This document shows positions 35,274 to 43,060 of a DNA stretch of 56,578 nt, in pieces. A program made the translations under genes and the position numbers. The stretch lies in NCBI GenBank assembly GCA_001874365.1, contig MPDF01000006.1, positions 1 through 56,578 of the forward strand, read 5' to 3'. Position 1 is the stretch's first letter. The number at the start of each line of letters is the position of its first letter. This DNA comes from Gammaproteobacteria bacterium MedPE. Lineage in GTDB: Bacteria > Pseudomonadota > Gammaproteobacteria > Enterobacterales > Psychrobiaceae. The notes under the pieces are model-generated. The model did not search any database. It saw nothing but the letters and a program-made list of their open reading frames with translations, and was not told the origin of the DNA.

Positions 35274-36149
35274 ATGGAAAATGTGAGCAACAAATGGACG
35301 CAGTTTATTCCAGCACTATTCGTATTTCTTTGGAGTACAGGGTTTATTGGCGCAAAATTCGCGTTGCCGTACATTGAACCTTTTTACTTGTTGTTTCTGC
35401 GTATTACGCTGACAGTTGTCGTCTTTGGATTATTAATGTGGTGGTACAAAGCGCCGTGGATGAGTAAACGGCAATTTGGTCATCAAGCGGTGAGTGGACT
35501 GCTTATTCATGGCGCTTATCTTGGCGGTGTATTTAGTGCAGTTGCTTATTCCATGCCTGCGGGTGTCATTGCGTTACTGGTCTCTGTTCAACCGCTGTTA
35601 ACGGCACTCATCTTGTTTCGAACCAAGCCTATTAAAGCACTGCAATGGTTAGGACTTGCGCTAGGTTTTATAGGCGTGGTAATTGTGCTTTTAAGCAAGG
35701 GAGCGATAGCTGACTTCACCTTTAATTGGCCAATGATGATTGGCGCGTTGGTCGCACTGCTGGGTATTACTGTAGGCTCCCTTTATCAAAAACGTTTTGG
35801 TGAAGGTGTTAATTTATTGAGTGCATCGACGGCGCAATACATTGTCACTGCGTTATTAATGGCAGTGCTTACTTATAGCTTTGAACATCAACAAGTTGAT
35901 TGGCAATTACCATTGATCGCGAGTTTATTGTGGTTGGTCTTTGGGATGTCGGTACTGGCAATTTTACTGCTGCTATACATGATTGAAAATGGTGCTAGTG
36001 AAAAGGTCGCCTCTTACTTTTATTTAGTGCCGGGAATAACAGCAATTCAGGCGTGGCTCTATTTTGATGAGCAATTTCCACCATTGGCTATTGGCGGAAT
36101 GTTATTGAGTTTACTAGGGGTTTATCTAACGGTTAAAACGAAAACATGA
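35274..36149 (+). CDS. DMT superfamily transporter (EamA family)
   Basis: The 291-residue protein (ATG 35274; a TTG reading 16 codons longer is less likely) has about ten transmembrane helices in two EamA repeats. Markers are FLWSTGFIGAKFALPYIEP at the start and the Pro/Glu-containing helix near the second repeat (ENGASEKVASYFYLVPGITA). Family members export amino acids or metabolites. Substrate is unknown. Confidence 0.88.
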   Translation: MENVSNKWTQFIPALFVFLWSTGFIGAKFALPYIEPFYLLFLRITLTVVVFGLLMWWYKAPWMSKRQFGHQAVSGLLIHGAYLGGVFSAVAYSMPAGVIALLVSVQPLLTALILFRTKPIKALQWLGLALGFIGVVIVLLSKGAIADFTFNWPMMIGALVALLGITVGSLYQKRFGEGVNLLSASTAQYIVTALLMAVLTYSFEHQQVDWQLPLIASLLWLVFGMSVLAILLLLYMIENGASEKVASYFYLVPGITAIQAWLYFDEQFPPLAIGGMLLSLLGVYLTVKTKT

Positions 36150-36155
36150 CAGATT

Positions 36156-37163
36156 TTATGAGTCATAACACACGCGATCTCTACCGGTGAGTTTTGCTTG
36201 ATACATAAGCTCATCTGCAGATTTTAACCATGATGTATTACTGTCCGCTTCATCACGAGTTTGTGCTACGCCGATACTAACAGTAACAACACTTTGCTCT
36301 ATTAAAGGCTCCGCTTTTAGCTGCGCTGTTAATTTATTGGCAACATTAACAGCATTATCCAAACTCGTATTAGGTAAGAGCAAAATAAATTCTTCTCCTC
36401 CTATTCTAAACAGCAAATCATCAGGTCGACAATATGCCTTAATTAGTTTCACTAATCCCACAATGACATCGTCACCTACGTCATGCCCATACGTATCATT
36501 AATTGATTTGAAATGATCGATATCAATCATCAACAAACTCGCAGGGATTTTATGATTATTATAAGACTCTTTACATTGTGTTAAATGCTGATCTAATTGT
36601 CGGCGATTGAGGGCGCCAGTTAATGGATCGCTAATCGATTCATGTTGTAATACGCGATGCAGCTTGGTGACATGAGCCCCTACTAAATAACTGATAAGCA
36701 TGCTGAGAAATAAAGAAAACGTTAACCTAAATGATTCAATAAACGGAAGCGCTTCGAAGGTAATCCAGCTGATTCCAATGAGTACTAATACATTACATAT
36801 CACAGATGTCTTTGGGGGTAGAATGAACACCAGCGCAATAACAACCGGATAAAACCAATTGACAGCACTCACGCCCCAGTTAAACACCGTTAGATAAAGT
36901 GCGAATAATAAAATGGTTACACAAAGATTAATTTGAGATTGTTGAGCGCGGTGTTTTCGAAGTTGATAAGTCGTGAATGCTGAGCAAATTACATAACTAC
37001 TTAACGTGATTGCGAGTAAGTAATTGCCATAATAAAAATTTCGAATAGCAAAAATTGAAACAAAGAAACAGGCAATTGAATTGATAATATAGAGGTAGGT
37101 TAATTCGCCTTCAAACAAATTGGGAAGTATGCTGTTATTACCATTAAACTTTATCAAGTTCAC
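36156..37163 (-). CDS. Membrane-anchored diguanylate cyclase (GGDEF)
   Basis: The 335-residue protein has an N-terminal block of about six hydrophobic helices (residues 20-165) of no recognised sensor family, then a GGDEF domain. DIDHFKSINDTYGHDVGD and the active-site RIGGEEF are intact. An RxxD inhibitory site (RPDD) lies five residues before GGEEF. It should make c-di-GMP with product inhibition. The start is GTG with GAGG upstream. A PilZ-like protein is encoded elsewhere in the window but not nearby. Confidence 0.93.
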   Translation of the reverse strand: MNLIKFNGNNSILPNLFEGELTYLYIINSIACFFVSIFAIRNFYYGNYLLAITLSSYVICSAFTTYQLRKHRAQQSQINLCVTILLFALYLTVFNWGVSAVNWFYPVVIALVFILPPKTSVICNVLVLIGISWITFEALPFIESFRLTFSLFLSMLISYLVGAHVTKLHRVLQHESISDPLTGALNRRQLDQHLTQCKESYNNHKIPASLLMIDIDHFKSINDTYGHDVGDDVIVGLVKLIKAYCRPDDLLFRIGGEEFILLLPNTSLDNAVNVANKLTAQLKAEPLIEQSVVTVSIGVAQTRDEADSNTSWLKSADELMYQAKLTGRDRVCYDS

Positions 37164-37266
37164 TCATCCCTCTAATTCAGATGTGCGTTATTCCATGTGA
37201 AAGTAGGCCATTCGCCTTAGGCAATTTTAGTAGATTGTAATGATGAAAGTGAATAATCAATTGTTC

Positions 37267-37701
37267 TTATCTAAGCTTATCATTTAGTACTTTCGTAGCT
37301 TCAATAAAGTGTTTCTGTAATTCCGGTGTTAAATTTTCAAGTAGCGCTTTTTCTTGTTCCAGTACTTTAGGTACAATTTTTCTATATAAACTTAAACCGC
37401 TTTTGCTTAAAGAAAGAGTGCTTGAACGACGATCTATTTTGTTAGCACTTTGAACAACATAACCGTTGTCAGATAACTTAGCAATAGCACGGCTTACTTG
37501 CATCTTGTCAAGGCGGGTAATTTGCATGATATCTTTTGCAGTAATCTGTTCTTGCTGAGCGATAGCTGCTAATGCGCGCCATTCAAAACGCGACAAACCA
37601 TATTCATGGCGATAAATTTGCGCAATATATTCACTCATTTTCTGCGCTAAAATTGAGAATTGGTAAGGAAAAAAGTTCTCAAGATCTAAATTATTTTTCA
37701 T
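37267..37701 (-). CDS. MarR family transcriptional regulator
   Basis: The 144-residue winged-helix protein has the MarR core AKDIMQITRLDKMQVSRAIAKLSDNGYV and the wing KIDRRSSTLSLS. It is divergent from the VOC-fahA genes, and the shared 145-bp gap holds a 48-bp twin operator. Repression of both itself and the catabolic genes until a pathway intermediate accumulates is the obvious model, like HmgR/HpaR-type control, but it is inferred. Confidence 0.92.
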   Translation of the reverse strand: MKNNLDLENFFPYQFSILAQKMSEYIAQIYRHEYGLSRFEWRALAAIAQQEQITAKDIMQITRLDKMQVSRAIAKLSDNGYVVQSANKIDRRSSTLSLSKSGLSLYRKIVPKVLEQEKALLENLTPELQKHFIEATKVLNDKLR

Positions 37702-37754
37702 CGATAAATGCCATTTAAAAAGATACCTAATGCATTCTAACCATAATTGACTTT

Positions 37755-37802
37755 AGTAACAAATGATACTAATATCGATTGAAAGTAGTATCATTTGTTA
37801 CT
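37755..37802. promoter_or_regulatory. Twin MarR operator (16-bp perfect inverted repeat)
   Basis: AGTAACAAATGATACT (37755-37770) and AGTATCATTTGTTACT (37787-37802) are exact complements separated by 16 bases. Each arm is itself an imperfect palindrome (AGTAAC/GATACT), so each can hold one MarR dimer. It lies between the divergent MarR and VOC genes. Confidence 0.8.
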
Positions 37803-37845
37803 AATTCGATACTTAAATTCAAAGATAATTGATTGGGGAATCATT

Positions 37846-38391
37846 ATGATTAATATCCAACAAATGCATCACGTTGCCTATCGCTGTAATTGCGCGAAAG
37901 AAACAACGTTATGGTACAAAGAAATGCTTAATATGGACTTGCAAGTGGCGATCAGTGAAGATCGCGTGCCATCAACTAAAGCGCCAGATCCTTACATGCA
38001 TATCTTCCTAGATGCTGGCATGGGCAATATCCTCGCATTCTTTGAATTGCCAAACAGCCCTAAAATGGGACGCGATGGTAATACGCCTGAGTGGGTACAA
38101 CACATCGCTTTTGAGGTGGCTGATCGCGACGCGTTAATTTCAGCTAAAAAAGAATTGGAAGATAAAGGCATTGATGTACTTGGCATTACAAATCATGGCA
38201 TTATCCATTCAATTTATTTCTTTGATCCCAATGGACATCGCCTAGAGCTGACGTATCGCAGTGGCACGCCGGAGCAAATGGCTGAGCTCGCTCGCGTCGC
38301 GCCAGCGATGATTGAAGAATGGTCAATTACCAAAAAAGCGCCGCAGCACGCTGCGTGGTTACATGAAACAGAATTTAGTGAAGACGCTTAA
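37846..38391 (+). CDS. VOC family (glyoxalase/extradiol dioxygenase-like) protein
   Basis: The 181-residue protein is read from ATG 37846, with GGGGA about six bases upstream. It has two beta-alpha-beta-beta-beta repeats with an apparent metal triad: His in MHHVAYR, His in QHIAFEV and Glu in HRLELTY. An active metalloenzyme is therefore likely. It lies 39 bases before fumarylacetoacetase, under the same MarR-type operator. A role in tyrosine, homogentisate or another aromatic pathway is inferred; it is too short for 4-hydroxyphenylpyruvate dioxygenase. Confidence 0.85.
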   Translation: MINIQQMHHVAYRCNCAKETTLWYKEMLNMDLQVAISEDRVPSTKAPDPYMHIFLDAGMGNILAFFELPNSPKMGRDGNTPEWVQHIAFEVADRDALISAKKELEDKGIDVLGITNHGIIHSIYFFDPNGHRLELTYRSGTPEQMAELARVAPAMIEEWSITKKAPQHAAWLHETEFSEDA

Positions 38392-38430
38392 TAACGTCTC
38401 GCCACACAACGAATGATAAAAGGGCACATC

Positions 38431-39747
38431 ATGTCGAACTTATTAAATGAAACTCATAATCCAGCACTAACAAGCTGGGTAGCGTCTGCGAATGAAAGCA
38501 CGACAGACTTTCCAATTCAGAATCTTCCTTTTGCTATTTTTAAACGCAAAGGCAGTGACGAAAATTTCCGTGGCGGCGTAGCCATTGGCGACCAAGTTGT
38601 TGATTTATCAGCGCTAGCTAATGCGAAATTATTTGACGGTGTTGTAGCTGACGCACTAGCGCTATGTTCGCAATCTACGTTAAATGAATTCATGGCACAG
38701 CCATCAAGTGTATGGTCGGCACTGCGCGCTGCGTTATCAAACGCACTCGCTGATGATAGCGAATTTGAAATCGAAATGGCGGCTTGTTTAGTTGCTCAGA
38801 GCGATGTTGACTATGATTTGCCTTGTCGCATTGGTGACTACACTGATTTCTACACATCAATTCATCACGCAACGACCGTTGGTTCATTCTTCCGTCCAGA
38901 CAATCCGTTGCTACCAAACTACAAGTGGATCCCAATTGGTTATCACGGCCGTTCATCGTCAATCGGTGTGTCAGGTCAAGCCTTCCCTCGTCCAAAAGGT
39001 CAAACAAAAGCGCCAGATGCTGACGCGCCAAGTTTTGGCCCTTGTAAGCGTTTAGATTATGAAATGGAAATGGGTATCTACATCGGTGGCGGCAACGAAT
39101 TAGGCGACGCTATTGCACTAGATGATACTGATGAGCACGTATTCGGTATGTGTTTATTCAATGACTGGTCAGCACGTGACATTCAAGGCTGGGAATATCA
39201 ACCACTAGGTCCATTCCTAGCGAAAAACTTTGCCTCAACAGTATCACCTTGGATTGTGACTAACGAAGCGCTAGCACCATTTAGAATGGGCTGGACACGC
39301 GATGAAAACGATCCACAACCAATGGAATACCTATCATCGGCTCGTAACAGCGAACTAGGTGCCTACGATGTACAAGTAGAAGTGTTCTTAGAAACTCCTA
39401 AAATGCGTGATGCAGGCGAGCCAGCGGCTAAGCTAACGAACTCAAGCTTCCGTCACTCTTACTGGACGACAGCGCAAATGGTTGCTCATCACACAGTAAA
39501 CGGTTGTAACCTAGTGGCAGGCGACTTCTTCGGTAGCGGTACCCAATCAGGCCCGAACGCAGAAGAAGCCGGTTCATTATTAGAGCTGACAAGCGCCGGT
39601 AAAAACCGCCTTGATTTAGGTAACGGTGAAACCCGTGGCTTTGTTGAAGATGGCGACGCCATCGTAATGCGTGGCTTTTGTGAAAAAGACGGTGCCAAAC
39701 GCATCGGTTTCGGTGAGTGTTATTCGTTGGTGTTACCAGCTAAATAA
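38431..39747 (+). CDS. fahA: Fumarylacetoacetase
   Basis: The 438-residue protein (ATG 38431) has both the N-terminal FAA_hydrolase_N domain and the catalytic domain of true fumarylacetoacetases. Signatures are DYTDFYTSIHHATTVG with catalytic Asp/His, YHGRSSSIGVSG, RLDYEMEMGIYIG, NDWSARDIQGWEYQPLGPF and GDFFGSGTQSG. It cleaves fumarylacetoacetate to fumarate and acetoacetate, the last step of tyrosine catabolism. Homogentisate dioxygenase and maleylacetoacetate isomerase are not in the window. Confidence 0.94.
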   Translation: MSNLLNETHNPALTSWVASANESTTDFPIQNLPFAIFKRKGSDENFRGGVAIGDQVVDLSALANAKLFDGVVADALALCSQSTLNEFMAQPSSVWSALRAALSNALADDSEFEIEMAACLVAQSDVDYDLPCRIGDYTDFYTSIHHATTVGSFFRPDNPLLPNYKWIPIGYHGRSSSIGVSGQAFPRPKGQTKAPDADAPSFGPCKRLDYEMEMGIYIGGGNELGDAIALDDTDEHVFGMCLFNDWSARDIQGWEYQPLGPFLAKNFASTVSPWIVTNEALAPFRMGWTRDENDPQPMEYLSSARNSELGAYDVQVEVFLETPKMRDAGEPAAKLTNSSFRHSYWTTAQMVAHHTVNGCNLVAGDFFGSGTQSGPNAEEAGSLLELTSAGKNRLDLGNGETRGFVEDGDAIVMRGFCEKDGAKRIGFGECYSLVLPAK

Positions 39748-39769
39748 GCGTTTTAAGCTTTAGAAATAG

Positions 39770-39803
39770 AAAGCCAGCTAATGAAAGTTAGCTGGCTTTT
39801 TTG
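39770..39803 (+). terminator. Intrinsic terminator of fahA
   Basis: AAAGCCAGCTAA pairs with TTAGCTGGCTTT around a TGAAAG loop and ends in six T residues. Positions 39771-39803 match 40536-40568 at 31 of 33 bases. Confidence 0.92.
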
Positions 39804-39936
39804 TTTCTTTTCATCATGGCGTTTCATCGGACTAAATTTGGTTCGATGATTGCTTTTTGAACTAAAAACACTTAGAATTTTTGAGTGGTCTAAATATGGA
39901 CCATTATAGTGGGAATCAAAAAAAGGGGTAAGCAAT

Positions 39937-40173
39937 ATGAAAATGGCAACGATTAGCCAAATGAAAGCCAATGCGGCCAACTTGCCTGATGAATTGGGAT
40001 TCAGTCCGTTATTTGTAACGCAAAATGGCAAAGAATCATTAGTTATTCAAACACACGAAGCATTCCAATATCAGCAAGAAAAAATGGCATTTATGACGCT
40101 GCTATTACAATCAAGAAAAGACATTGAAGAGGGAAAAACTGTCCCCGTCGATGACTTCATAGGCTCACTCTAA
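39937..40173 (+). CDS. Phd/YefM-type antitoxin
   Basis: The 78-residue protein has the Phd/YefM fold markers: an N-terminal TISQMKANAANLPDEL, then PLFVTQNGKESLVIQTHEAF, and an acidic C-terminal tail for toxin binding. A GGGG site lies before the ATG. The toxin-like gene starts 13 bases after its stop. Antitoxins of this type also autorepress the operon. Confidence 0.85.
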   Translation: MKMATISQMKANAANLPDELGFSPLFVTQNGKESLVIQTHEAFQYQQEKMAFMTLLLQSRKDIEEGKTVPVDDFIGSL

Positions 40174-40186
40174 TCGCAGGTAATGC

Positions 40187-40519
40187 ATGAGTAATGTAAC
40201 TATTGAAATCACTGAACATGCTCAGCGACAAATTAAAGATGCTATTAAGTGGAGAGCTCATCATGAAGCTCCCGATACTGCAAGAAATAGTATTAAGTCA
40301 ACAATAGTAGATTGGAAGGAATCGCTGGAAACGTTTCCTGAAAGCGGAAAAGCATGTCAATATTTTGATTCTGAAGAGTTTCGAGAAATATATATTGGTG
40401 ATTATCGTTTTGTTTACGAAATACGCCAAGATGGCAAGCAATTCAGAATTTACTTATTAATCTTTTGTCATGAGAAAATGGATTACGAAACGTTAATACG
40501 ACAATTTAGTCATTTTTAA
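40187..40519 (+). CDS. RelE/ParE family toxin
   Basis: The 110-residue basic protein has the ParE/RelE core: an N-terminal strand-helix with HAQRQIKDAIKWRA, FPESGKACQYF and the conserved REIYIGDYRFVYEI. ParE members poison gyrase and RelE members cleave mRNA; the ParE subgroup fits better by the DYRFVYEI block. It is paired with the upstream antitoxin. Which activity it has cannot be decided from sequence. Confidence 0.87.
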   Translation: MSNVTIEITEHAQRQIKDAIKWRAHHEAPDTARNSIKSTIVDWKESLETFPESGKACQYFDSEEFREIYIGDYRFVYEIRQDGKQFRIYLLIFCHEKMDYETLIRQFSHF

Positions 40520-40535
40520 ATTAGTCATTTATTTG

Positions 40536-40568
40536 AAGCCAGCTAATGAGAATTAGCTGGCTTTTTTG
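40536..40568 (+). terminator. Intrinsic terminator after the toxin gene (copy of the fahA terminator)
   Basis: AAGCCAGCTAAT pairs with ATTAGCTGGCTT around GAGA and ends in six T residues. It differs from 39771-39803 at only two of 33 bases. Confidence 0.92.
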
Positions 40569-40628
40569 ACATTGACTGTTTTCATTATGCTGCAATATTC
40601 ATTGGACAAGGCTAAAGAAGTAGCTTTG

Positions 40629-41102
40629 CTATATTTCTTCATTTGTTAAGTTTACCTCAGTCGTGAACTTTACGGTTCTTAACGAAATGGATGTATTAAA
40701 TTTTCTTATATGTGCGTCCTTTCGCAACGATCCCTCAATAAAACTTTCATAGGCAGAAATACTCTCCACTTGGACGATGAGCAAAAAATCATAGCTTCCA
40801 GAGATTTGATAACACTGTGTAACTTCAGCATGTTCTAAAATTGAACGCCTAAAGTTGTGATACACGTCACCTCGATCACAGTCCATTTCTATAGATACGA
40901 CAAGAGTCATACGATTACCCAATAGCTCATTATTAACTATTGATACGTCTGCAACTATGATTCCTCCCTCTCTTAATCGCTTAACTCTTTTAAGACAAGC
41001 TGGTGGCGAAAGGTTGACTTGCTCGGCGAGTTCAATATTTGGAATACGATTATTTTTTTGCAAAATCATCAATATCTTTCTATCTATTCGATCTATTTCC
41101 AT
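40629..41102 (-). CDS. Lrp/AsnC family transcriptional regulator
   Basis: The 157-residue protein has the Lrp helix-turn-helix (IPNIELAEQVNLSPPACLKRVKRL) and a C-terminal RAM effector domain with a G-S-Y-D-F block (QISGSYDFLLIVQV). It is distinct from the AsnC protein at 16.1-16.6 kb. It is divergent from the Gate-domain membrane protein, so that gene is its likely target and an amino acid its likely effector. Confidence 0.92.
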   Translation of the reverse strand: MEIDRIDRKILMILQKNNRIPNIELAEQVNLSPPACLKRVKRLREGGIIVADVSIVNNELLGNRMTLVVSIEMDCDRGDVYHNFRRSILEHAEVTQCYQISGSYDFLLIVQVESISAYESFIEGSLRKDAHIRKFNTSISLRTVKFTTEVNLTNEEI

Positions 41103-41253
41103 AATTTCTTCATCGCGTGTAAAAGTGAAATTATAATCTATTTTTCTATAAATTAGGAAATATAGAGATTGATTGTTGGCTAATAAGGAAATTTAAGAGC
41201 AAAGGCTACCAATATAATAGTCGCTTCGAATTCGTATTATTTTAGGTAGCCAA

Positions 41254-42195
41254 TTGAACAAATTATATGTAGAGCTTCAACAATTAGGCAAAGAAATATT
41301 GTCTACAACACTAACACTATTCAAAGTTATGATTCCTATGATTTTGATAGTTGAGATTGCTGAAAAACTAGGTGCTGTTGAGCTCCTTAGTCAATTTTTT
41401 GAACCAGTGATGAGCAGCTTAGGATTGCCCAGCTCGACTGCTGTTGTCTGGGTAACGACAATATTGACTAATATATATGCAGGAATATTGGTATTGGTTA
41501 ATACCGATATAACGTTGAGCGTTGCTCAAGTAACTATTCTTGGCTCTCTGATGCTTCTATGTCACGGGCTTCCACTCGAAGGAACGATATCCAAACGTGC
41601 CGGTGTTCCAATTTGGTTAATGTTGTTAGTCAGAGTTGGGGGAGGACTCTTGTTCGCTTGGATACAAGCAATTTATTATGAACAGACGGAGAATGGCCAA
41701 GAGCTGGCGAAGATACTCTGGAGTAGTGAAGCTACACATTTTACTAATTATTATGAGTGGTCGATTGCCCAAATAAAAAATCTATTCTCAATTTTTTGTG
41801 TGATCTCAGCGTTAATTATTATGCTTCGACTATTAAAACTCCTTAAAATAGAACACGTCATGTCTCTTTTAATGCTGCCATTTCTAAAAGTGTTAAGAAT
41901 TAGTCGGGAGGCCGCTAATTTAGCCATTATAGGAATTACACTGGGGTTATCTTATGGCGGCGGCTTGATTATTAATGAAGCTCAAAAAGGGCGTTTAACA
42001 AAACGTGATGCAGTACTTACGGTTTTGTTACTAAATTTAGTCCATAGCATATTTGAAGACACGGTTTTAATTCTCATGCTTGGAGCAGATATAAATATGA
42101 TTTTATGGGGCAGAATCATATTTTCTATTTTGCTAGTCATGTTAATTTCTCAAATATACTGGGTATTAGAGCTTAGAAAACAAAGCGAGTGTTAG
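41254..42195 (+). CDS. Nucleoside recognition/Gate domain membrane protein
   Basis: The 313-residue protein has about eight hydrophobic helices and two Gate-type segments. The first contains PMILIVEIAEKLGAVELLSQ, with LMLLCHGLPLEGT further on; the second contains GITLGLSYGGGLIINEA. Gate domains occur in nucleoside transporters, FeoB and SpmA/SpmB. The start is TTG with AGGT upstream. With the divergent Lrp regulator, amino acid or nucleoside transport is plausible, but no substrate can be named. Codon use is AT-rich compared with the backbone genes. Confidence 0.75.
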   Translation: MNKLYVELQQLGKEILSTTLTLFKVMIPMILIVEIAEKLGAVELLSQFFEPVMSSLGLPSSTAVVWVTTILTNIYAGILVLVNTDITLSVAQVTILGSLMLLCHGLPLEGTISKRAGVPIWLMLLVRVGGGLLFAWIQAIYYEQTENGQELAKILWSSEATHFTNYYEWSIAQIKNLFSIFCVISALIIMLRLLKLLKIEHVMSLLMLPFLKVLRISREAANLAIIGITLGLSYGGGLIINEAQKGRLTKRDAVLTVLLLNLVHSIFEDTVLILMLGADINMILWGRIIFSILLVMLISQIYWVLELRKQSEC

Positions 42196-42348
42196 CTTAT
42201 ATTTCAAATACCTTATATAAAGCTTTTGATAATCTAGCCCATCCTGATGGAACAAGTGGTTTAGGTTTAGAGTGTTGTTAGCTCACTTGCTGCAAACGTC
42301 ATACTAGAAAATTAAATTGTGCATATACATACTGACTGGATAATTACT

Positions 42349-42810
42349 TTAGTCTTCATATTCATTCTTTTTAACAGAGATTTTAATTAAAAGTGTTCTA
42401 ATGACTATTTCTGAAAAAATAAATGCATAGAGTATTGCGGCAAAACTAAATGATATAAATGCATCGACAGAATAATTTTGATCTGAAAATACATGAATAC
42501 CGCTATAGAGAATCCAAAGGCTCCCTGAAATATAAGAGCTTTTTGATAAATCTCGTAAGCATTGGACATGTCTTTTATTTATGGAGTCAGAATAACTTAA
42601 GATGTACTTTATTGAATTTTGAAAAGCTCGAAATGCCCCTCGAATACCATGAGTAATAAATGACAGGGAAAATGTAATGATAACCATTGGAATGATTATA
42701 TTAAGTTTAAATAAGTAAATGGCATCAACTCTAGAAAACGTAATAAAGCTGATATATGAGAGGCCAATAATACCGAGAATTAAACTGGGATAGATGCGAG
42801 AGTTAAGCAT
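42349..42810 (-). CDS. MotA/TolQ/ExbB-like membrane protein
   Basis: The 153-residue protein has four predicted membrane helices. Between helices 2 and 3 it has GAFRAFQNSIKYIL and then CLRDLSKSSYISGSLWILYSG, a pattern recalled from MotA/TolQ/ExbB-like proteins in which a cytoplasmic helical stretch precedes the last membrane pair. AAGGAA lies six bases before the ATG. No MotB/TolR/ExbD partner is adjacent, so a proton-channel role is unproven. The gene is AT-rich and stands alone. Confidence 0.5.
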   Translation of the reverse strand: MLNSRIYPSLILGIIGLSYISFITFSRVDAIYLFKLNIIIPMVIITFSLSFITHGIRGAFRAFQNSIKYILSYSDSINKRHVQCLRDLSKSSYISGSLWILYSGIHVFSDQNYSVDAFISFSFAAILYAFIFSEIVIRTLLIKISVKKNEYED

Positions 42811-42963
42811 AACAAATTCCTTTTACGTGTATGATTTGATTAAGTTAAAGTATTAAATTAATGAAATCAATAAAATACTCACAGGTTTATTGACAACGGT
42901 TCATATTTTTCTCTCCAAATACTTGAAAACTACTATCCGTCGTGGTTGTTAAAGCATTGATTA

Positions 42964-42981
42964 TACATATAAGTATATGTA
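42964..42981. promoter_or_regulatory. Palindrome upstream of the MotA-like gene
   Basis: TACATATA-AG-TATATGTA is a perfect 8-bp inverted repeat with a two-base centre, about 155 bases before the ATG at 42810. It could be an operator; AT-rich sequence makes chance possible. Confidence 0.3.
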
Positions 42982-43010
42982 ATTTATGAGTTTAATTAAA
43001 TAATGTTTAA

Positions 43011-43030
43011 ACGGCCAATTTAATGACCGT
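43011..43030 (-). terminator. Hairpin after the TonB receptor gene
   Basis: On the minus strand ACGGTCA pairs with TGGCCGT (one G-T pair) around TTAAAT, followed by TTTAAAC, 30 bases after the receptor stop. It is a weak terminator candidate for the iron operon. Confidence 0.5.
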
Positions 43031-43060
43031 GCCCCTCTAATTATATAGAAAGCTCAGCAA

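Noticed and set aside
38690-39055. Long overlapping frames on both strands inside fahA
   Set aside because: They are shadows caused by the codon pattern of the conserved fumarylacetoacetase gene.
39937-42810. The AT-rich accessory stretch as a prophage or integrative element
   Set aside because: No integrase, transposase, attachment-site repeat or tRNA was found. Only the terminator duplication hints at insertion.
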